Source: Cellvibrio sp. (GTDB taxonomy: Bacteria; Pseudomonadota; Gammaproteobacteria; Pseudomonadales; Cellvibrionaceae). Taken from it: 9,696 nt of DNA. Below the pieces are notes generated by a model, which saw only the letters and a list, made by a program, of their open reading frames with translations, did no database searches and had not been told where the DNA came from. Where the stretch lies: NCBI GenBank assembly GCA_021323495.1, contig JAJQJO010000116.1, positions 1-9,696 of the forward strand, written 5' to 3'. The first letter of the stretch is position 1, and each line of letters starts with the position of its first letter. Position numbers and translations under genes: made by a program. Positions 5,916 to 9,696 of this stretch are shown one piece after another.

Positions 5916-6971
5916 TTACCTCAATCGAAAATGAATAGGGCTTTGCTGGCGCAAGCGTTCGGCAGCTTGTTCAGGGGACAAATCGCGCTGGGGTTCGCCC
6001 AACATTTCATAGCCCACCATGAATTTGCGTACGCTCGCACTGCGCAATAGCGGTGGGTAGAAATGGGCATGCAATTGCCAATGCGCTGTGTCATCGGTCA
6101 TATCGCCAATTGTAAAAGGTGCGCCATGCCAACCCATGGAGTAAGGGAATGAGCACTCAAACAGGTTGTCATAGCGGGCGGTGATATCGCGCAGTATCCC
6201 ACCAAGGCTTAATTGCTGTGCAGCGCTGAGTTCTGTAATCCGAGCGAGTTTTTGTTTGGGTAGCAACAGGGTTTCGTAAGGCCAGGCCGCCCAAAATGGT
6301 ACTACGACCAACCAATCTTCGTTCTCAACAACTACCCGCTCGCCCGTAGCAGACTCTTTGCGCGCGTAGTCCAACAGCAACGCAACACCATGTTGGTCAT
6401 GATAACGGCGCTGCTGGTCATCTTCTTTGCTGACCGATGTTGGCAATTGCGACTGGGCCCAAATCTGACCATGGGGATGGGGATTTGAACATCCCATCAC
6501 CGCACCTTTGTTTTCAAAAATCTGCACGCTGGCGTAGCTTTTACCCAGATCCGCAGCTTCGGTGATCCAGGTATGGATTACCGCGCCCATCTCTTCATCG
6601 CTTAGCAACGGCAAGGTTTTGCTGTGGTCCGCCGAAAAACAAATCACTCTGCTGGTGCCATGCTCGGCCTGGATCTGAAACAGCGAATCACTGTTGGCAG
6701 GAGCTTCAGGTACTTGTGGCATCAAGGCCGCAAAATCATTGGTAAAAACAAATGTGGTTTGGTAAGGAGGATTGATTTCACCACCGGCACGGGTGTTACC
6801 CGCACATAGGTAGCAAGCAGGATCATAAGCTGGGCTTTCCGGCCATTGATTCTGTTCCTGCTGTCCCTGCCAGGGTCGTTTAGTGCGCTGGGGAGAAACC
6901 AACAACCACTCACCCGAGAGCGGGTTATAGCGGCGATGCGGATGTTCATTGACCGAAAATTCTGAAATCAT
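5916..6971 (-). CDS. galT: Galactose-1-phosphate uridylyltransferase GalT
   Basis: GalT exchanges UMP between UDP-glucose and galactose-1-phosphate, yielding UDP-galactose and glucose-1-phosphate. The 351 residues have normal length for the E. coli-type (class I) enzyme. The active site NPHPHGQIW (163-171) includes the nucleophile His167, which carries the uridylyl group. The structural metal ligands Cys53, Cys56 (CYLC), His116 and His165 are all present. HAHFYPPLLRS (301-311) is the C-terminal histidine motif. The ATG at 6971 follows AAGAAGAG, a good ribosome site. It is the first gene of a galT-galK operon. A small palindrome (6981-6994) sits just upstream; no promoter hexamers stand out with confidence. 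A strong terminator separates it from dgkA. Confidence 0.97.
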   Translation of the reverse strand: MISEFSVNEHPHRRYNPLSGEWLLVSPQRTKRPWQGQQEQNQWPESPAYDPACYLCAGNTRAGGEINPPYQTTFVFTNDFAALMPQVPEAPANSDSLFQIQAEHGTSRVICFSADHSKTLPLLSDEEMGAVIHTWITEAADLGKSYASVQIFENKGAVMGCSNPHPHGQIWAQSQLPTSVSKEDDQQRRYHDQHGVALLLDYARKESATGERVVVENEDWLVVVPFWAAWPYETLLLPKQKLARITELSAAQQLSLGGILRDITARYDNLFECSFPYSMGWHGAPFTIGDMTDDTAHWQLHAHFYPPLLRSASVRKFMVGYEMLGEPQRDLSPEQAAERLRQQSPIHFRLR

Positions 6972-6980
6972 AGCTCTTCT

Positions 6981-6994
6981 TATATGGGCATATA
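6981..6994. promoter_or_regulatory. Short perfect palindrome upstream of galT
   Basis: TATATG and CATATA form perfect six-base arms around GG, ending 10 bases before the galT start codon and next to its ribosome-binding sequence. It could be an operator for a repressor of galTK, but it is AT-rich and short enough to occur by chance. It does not resemble the E. coli GalR operator. Confidence 0.25.
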
Positions 6995-7096
6995 AATATG
7001 ATAATTAACTGATTTGTGTAATTTACCTTAAAGCAAGGTTCACTGCAATCAACCCAAACAGGTTTATTTAAAAAATGATTTTATATGTAAAAAATC

Positions 7097-7132
7097 AAAA
7101 AGCCCCGGACATTCTGAATGTCAGGGGCTTTT
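7097..7132. terminator. Rho-independent terminator between dgkA and galT
   Basis: AGCCCC (7101-7106) pairs with GGGGCT (7124-7129), and GACATT (7108-7113) with AATGTC (7117-7122). A single G-A mismatch lies between them and the loop has three bases. A and T runs on both sides extend the stem. On the minus strand it gives a U-rich tail and should end the dgkA message before galT. No plus-strand gene enters it in this window. Confidence 0.9.
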
Positions 7133-7158
7133 AAAATGGGAAGGGAATGGCAGCGCGG

Positions 7159-7530
7159 CTAGCTGAAGCGATTAAATGCAATTATTCCCCAGACAATCGC
7201 CAACAAGACCAAGCTGATAAAGACCAATGCTGATCCTATATCTTTTGCACGTCCGGAAAGTTCATGACGTTCGGATCCGGTGCGATCGACGACTGCCTCG
7301 ACCGATGAATTAGCCAACTCCGCCATTAACACCCAGAACACACTGCTGATTAACAAGATAAGCTCAACATGGGTTTGTGCGAGCCAAAATGCGCCGGGAA
7401 TCAAAACAACGGCAAGCCCCACCTCTTGCCGAAACGCTGCCTCATACTTCCAGGTAGCGGCGAACCCTTTCATTGAATAACCAAATGCATCGACCACACG
7501 CGCCACACCGGTTTTACCTGGTTTACTCAT
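7159..7530 (-). CDS. dgkA: Diacylglycerol kinase DgkA (integral membrane)
   Basis: DgkA phosphorylates diacylglycerol with ATP to make phosphatidic acid, recycling diacylglycerol released when glycerol-phosphate groups are transferred to envelope glycans. The 123 residues are full length for the small trimeric bacterial enzyme, with a surface helix and three membrane helices (about 37-51, 56-72, 98-119). Conserved residues are all present: EAAFRQE (30-36), and AELANSSVEAVVDR (70-83) with Glu71, Asn74 and Glu78 matching the E. coli active-site residues 69, 72 and 76 with an offset of two. HELSGRAKD (89-97) is also present. The ATG at 7530 is preceded by GGAGAG at the correct distance. It is a single-gene unit, divergent from the PAP2-phosphatase gene, sharing a 143-base region with phased repeats. 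Confidence 0.97.
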   Translation of the reverse strand: MSKPGKTGVARVVDAFGYSMKGFAATWKYEAAFRQEVGLAVVLIPGAFWLAQTHVELILLISSVFWVLMAELANSSVEAVVDRTGSERHELSGRAKDIGSALVFISLVLLAIVWGIIAFNRFS

Positions 7531-7547
7531 TCACTCTCTCCGCAAGG

Positions 7548-7587
7548 TTGTCACTAGAGGTTAACTGCACATTCACATAATGGTCAC
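7548..7587. repeat. Four T(C/A)AC elements at an 11-base period; PhoB-box-like
   Basis: Seven-base units TTGTCAC (7548), GGTTAAC (7559), CATTCAC (7570) and TGGTCAC (7581) recur at exactly 11 bases, so TCAC, TAAC, TCAC, TCAC line up one helical turn apart. PhoB boxes have the same geometry (seven-base CTGTCAT-like repeats with four-base spacers). The best unit matches that consensus at five of seven positions and the weakest at two. A weak -10 (ACTAAT, 7599-7604) follows toward the PAP2 gene. Another tandem-binding response regulator, or chance, are alternatives. The remaining intergenic sequence to 7673 shows only the ribosome site GGCGGTG. Confidence 0.35.
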
Positions 7588-7673
7588 ACAGCAATGTTAC
7601 TAATAGATGGATGCAGGCACATTTATCTCGCTTGCACGATTTCATCTGCAACCATTTACAAGGGCGGTGAATC

Positions 7674-8216
7674 ATGAATACTTTTTTACAGCGAGTCCAT
7701 CATTTGGATACTCTCGCGTTCTTGTGGGTACATGTGACCAAGGGCTTCCAATATCGCCGTTCAGTCAAACTGATTTCCCATACTGGCGATGGCCCGCTTT
7801 ATTTAATCGTCGCACTCGGTTTACTCGCTTTCGAACCCCAGGTCGGTGCAACTTTCTTCTGGGCCGGGATAATTGCCTACGTATTTGATGTCAGTTTATA
7901 TCTGCTACTGAAAAACCTGATCAAACGTGACCGCCCTGCGGTAAAAATTAGCAGCTACCAAGCCTGGATCACACCCTCGGACCAATTCAGTTTTCCCTCG
8001 GGACATACCGCCGCCGCATTTTTATTTGCCTGCCTGGTTTTCAATTTTTATCCAATATTTGCGATTCCATGTTTTATCTGGGCGAGCGCCATTGGCATAA
8101 GCCGGGTGCTACTTGGAGTGCACTACCCGACTGATCTGGTGGCTGGTGCCCTGCTCGGTAGTGTCTGCGCATTTTGGGGGATTTACCTGCATTCGCTCAT
8201 TGTTTCACTACACTGA
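7674..8216 (+). CDS. PAP2-family membrane lipid phosphatase
   Basis: This type-2 phosphatidic-acid phosphatase-like protein has 180 residues with about five or six hydrophobic segments. The full catalytic signature is present: K-x6-RP at 80-88 (KNLIKRDRP), FPSGH at 107-111, and SR-x5-H-x3-D at 143-154 (His150 nucleophile, paired with His111 and Asp154). PAP2 enzymes dephosphorylate phosphatidic acid, phosphatidylglycerol phosphate or undecaprenyl diphosphate at the outer face of the inner membrane. The sequence alone does not say which, so PgpB- or BacA-like roles are open. The ATG at 7674 follows GGCGGTG. It is divergent from dgkA and 65 bases before a glycosyltransferase gene on the same strand with no terminator between, suggesting an operon that handles a lipid or lipid-linked sugar. 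Confidence 0.92.
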   Translation: MNTFLQRVHHLDTLAFLWVHVTKGFQYRRSVKLISHTGDGPLYLIVALGLLAFEPQVGATFFWAGIIAYVFDVSLYLLLKNLIKRDRPAVKISSYQAWITPSDQFSFPSGHTAAAFLFACLVFNFYPIFAIPCFIWASAIGISRVLLGVHYPTDLVAGALLGSVCAFWGIYLHSLIVSLH

Positions 8217-8281
8217 TCAATAACAGAGCAGCTTCTTATTAACCGCCAGGATTGTTGGCATTATTTATCGAGCGAGACTGC

Positions 8282-9343
8282 ATGAAAATATTGTACGGAG
8301 TTCAAGGGACCGGCAACGGCCACACCACGCGCGCACGGATTATGGCCAAAGCCCTTGCGGATGCCGGAGCACGGGTTGATTGGGTATTCTCCGGAAGGGA
8401 ACGCGATAAATATTTTGATATGGATGGCTTTGGCGATTACCAAACTTATCGCGGCCTTACATTCGCCACTCAAAAAGGCAAAGTGATTTTTTGGCAAACA
8501 CTGCGTCAAGCCAATATTGCCCAACTCTACCAAGATACAAAAAAAGTCAATGTCGAAGGATATGATTTTATTATCAATGACTTTGAACCTGTGTCAGCCT
8601 GGGCGGCAAAACGGGCCGGTAAAAAAGTCATTGGTATTTCTCATCAAAACGCTTTTTTCTATGATATTCCCAAAGAGGATAGCAATATTGTTGTCGACTG
8701 GTTTATGCGTAACTTTGCACCGGTTACCCAACCGATTGGATTGCATTGGCACCACTTCAACCAACCCATATTGCCTCCGCTGGTAGAGTCCTCGCATTAC
8801 CCAAATGTCTCCACCCCCAAACATTATCTGGTGTACCTGCCATTTGCAGGTTTGGACGATATAGTCCCGCAACTGCGGGAATTTCCTGATTACGATTTTT
8901 TTGTTTATCAACCCGTACCCGCTGCTTATGATCAAGGGCACATCCATATCCGCCCGTTTTCACGGACGGGTTTTCAAATTGACCTGCATCGCTGCGAAGG
9001 CGTGATTTGCAGTGCGGGCTTTGAATTGCCAAGTGAGGCGATTCACTTGGGGAAAAAATTATTAGTGCAACCAGTCGCAGGCCAAATGGAACAAAAATCC
9101 AATGCATTGGCATTGGAAAAACTGGGTTACGGAACTGCAGCTAAAAAATTTGATATTAAAACCCTGGAAAAATGGCTTCCCTTAAAACCGCCCGCAGGAC
9201 CGCGTTATTATCCCGATGTTGCCAAGGCATTGGTAAATTGGTTAATGCATGGCGGTAGCGAAAATATCAACGAATTGCAACAGCAATTATGGCGGGAAAC
9301 TATCGCTGGAGAAGCGCAGGCAAACGGATTATTAGCGGACTAG
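8282..9343 (+). CDS. MurG-like glycosyltransferase of the MJ1255/VC2487 family
   Basis: I chose the ATG at 8282 (353 residues) over an upstream TTG because MKILYGVQGTGNGHTTRA places the nucleotide-sugar-fold glycine loop (6-13) at the very N-terminus, as in GT-B enzymes such as MurG. The N-terminal domain runs to about 165, with FIINDFEPVSAWAA (97-109) and GISHQNAFF (118-126). The C-terminal domain has GVICSAGFELPSEAIHLGKK (240-259), then QPVAGQMEQKSNA (263-275), the family's donor-binding stretch with Glu252, Gln268 and Gln271. There is no signal peptide or membrane helix; such enzymes usually sit on the inner face of the membrane. Donor and acceptor are unknown. Related GT28 enzymes use UDP-sugars and lipid acceptors (polyprenyl or diacylglycerol). 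The ribosome site is weak. The upstream PAP2 phosphatase makes a lipid acceptor plausible. It converges on arfB with a 17-base gap. Confidence 0.88.
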   Translation: MKILYGVQGTGNGHTTRARIMAKALADAGARVDWVFSGRERDKYFDMDGFGDYQTYRGLTFATQKGKVIFWQTLRQANIAQLYQDTKKVNVEGYDFIINDFEPVSAWAAKRAGKKVIGISHQNAFFYDIPKEDSNIVVDWFMRNFAPVTQPIGLHWHHFNQPILPPLVESSHYPNVSTPKHYLVYLPFAGLDDIVPQLREFPDYDFFVYQPVPAAYDQGHIHIRPFSRTGFQIDLHRCEGVICSAGFELPSEAIHLGKKLLVQPVAGQMEQKSNALALEKLGYGTAAKKFDIKTLEKWLPLKPPAGPRYYPDVAKALVNWLMHGGSENINELQQQLWRETIAGEAQANGLLAD

Positions 9344-9360
9344 AAAGCACCGGCGGGAAA

Positions 9361-9696
9361 TTAATCATACGAGACTTTTTGTCGTGCAGACTTGATCGAG
9401 CCGCGTTGCGTTTTGGCATCCATACGGCGCTGCTTTGATGAAAATGTAGGTTTGGTTGCACGGCGCAGTTTTTCAATTTTTATTGCATCGACAATAATTT
9501 CCTGCAAGCGCGCCAGGGCATCTTCCCTGTTTTGCTCCTGGGTGCGAAAGCGCTGGGCTTTAATGATAAGCACACCGTCACTGGTGATACGTTTATCACC
9601 GAGCGCTAATAGACGCGCTTTACAAAATTCGCTTAACGACGACTTGGGAATGTCAAACCGCAAATGTATCGCACTCGACACCTTATTGACATTTTG
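9361..9696 (-). CDS. arfB: ArfB (YaeJ) ribosome-rescue peptidyl-tRNA hydrolase, 3' part (cut by the right edge)
   Basis: ArfB releases nascent chains from ribosomes stalled at mRNA ends, using a release-factor-like GGQ loop. The frame stays open to base 9696, giving 111 residues that begin QNVNKVSSAIHLRFD. The first Gln aligns with the Gln of GGQ in E. coli YaeJ (GGQHVNKTSTAIHLRFD), so the two glycines and about 25 N-terminal residues lie outside the window. The GTG at 9681 is an internal valine and not a start. The following part (ITSDGVLIIKAQ, then RTQEQNREDALARL) completes the release-factor domain-3 fold. The C-terminal tail (about 80-111, rich in Lys/Arg, SKQRRMDAKTQRGSIKSAR) is the ArfB extension that enters the empty mRNA channel of the 30S subunit, distinguishing it from PrfA/PrfB. 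Confidence 0.95.
   Translation of the reverse strand, partial: QNVNKVSSAIHLRFDIPKSSLSEFCKARLLALGDKRITSDGVLIIKAQRFRTQEQNREDALARLQEIIVDAIKIEKLRRATKPTFSSKQRRMDAKTQRGSIKSARQKVSYD

Noticed and set aside
7039..7052. Possible Fnr box upstream of galT (minus strand TTGAT-TGCA-GTGAA)
   Set aside because: One half-site is perfect but the other matches at only three of five positions, within chance for this AT-rich region.
7607..7888. Alternative plus-strand frame of 93 residues before and within the PAP2 gene
   Set aside because: It is out of frame with the PAP2 gene, which has all catalytic motifs and a ribosome site; the alternative has neither.
8252..8281. TTG start for the glycosyltransferase
   Set aside because: The nucleotide-sugar loop of this family lies at the extreme N-terminus, which fits the ATG at 8282.
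9679..9681. GTG as the start of arfB
   Set aside because: The frame continues upstream to the window edge with residues (QNVNK) that match ArfB, so this codon is an internal valine.
1..9696. Search for a defence system, mobile element, CRISPR array, riboswitch or tRNA
   Set aside because: No direct-repeat array, terminal inverted repeats with transposase, integrase, cloverleaf or recognised riboswitch core was seen. The gene content is ordinary chromosomal material.

Overview
The window looks like a chromosomal segment of a free-living Gammaproteobacterium near the Pseudomonadales/Cellvibrionales. A Cellvibrio-like organism is my best guess. This rests on recollected protein similarity (Anr-type Fnr, BolA, TrhO, DgkA, ArfB, SirB2-family protein) and a roughly balanced base composition, not on a search. 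I see no insertion sequence, integrase, tRNA, rRNA, CRISPR array or toxin-antitoxin pair. Thirteen protein genes cover nearly all of it, two of them cut by the window edges, and no gene-free stretch exceeds 300 bases.

Layout. Bases 1-1551 (+ strand) hold the 3' part of an oxygen-sensing Fnr/Anr regulator, a DUF4202 protein and a four-helix SirB2-family membrane protein, closed by a clear terminator. Next comes a 172-residue secreted protein of unknown function, preceded by a near-perfect CRP-type palindrome inside a sigma-70-like promoter. A bidirectional terminator (2331-2361) separates it from a leftward block: bolA, then trhO (tRNA U34 hydroxylase), then an unknown 112-residue protein with its own promoter. 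Divergent from bolA is a tiny arginine-rich protein with an internal duplication. The space between them contains a minus-strand terminator-like hairpin that has no obvious gene to terminate.

Bases 4703-6971 (- strand) are a galT-galK operon for Leloir-pathway galactose use, ended by its own terminator. A second hairpin terminator (about 7097-7132) isolates it from dgkA (diacylglycerol kinase, - strand). Divergent from dgkA is a probable two-gene unit: a PAP2-type membrane lipid phosphatase and a MurG-like glycosyltransferase of the MJ1255/VC2487 family. The 3' part of arfB (ribosome rescue) converges on it from the right edge.

The most suggestive grouping is dgkA / PAP2 phosphatase / GT28-like glycosyltransferase. 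The first two could interconvert diacylglycerol and phosphatidic acid, and the third could glycosylate a lipid. Their shared intergenic region carries four T(C/A)AC elements at an exact 11-base period, which resembles the geometry of a PhoB box. A phosphate-responsive glycolipid module is therefore a testable hypothesis, not a conclusion. Most of the rest of the window is ordinary housekeeping and central metabolism.
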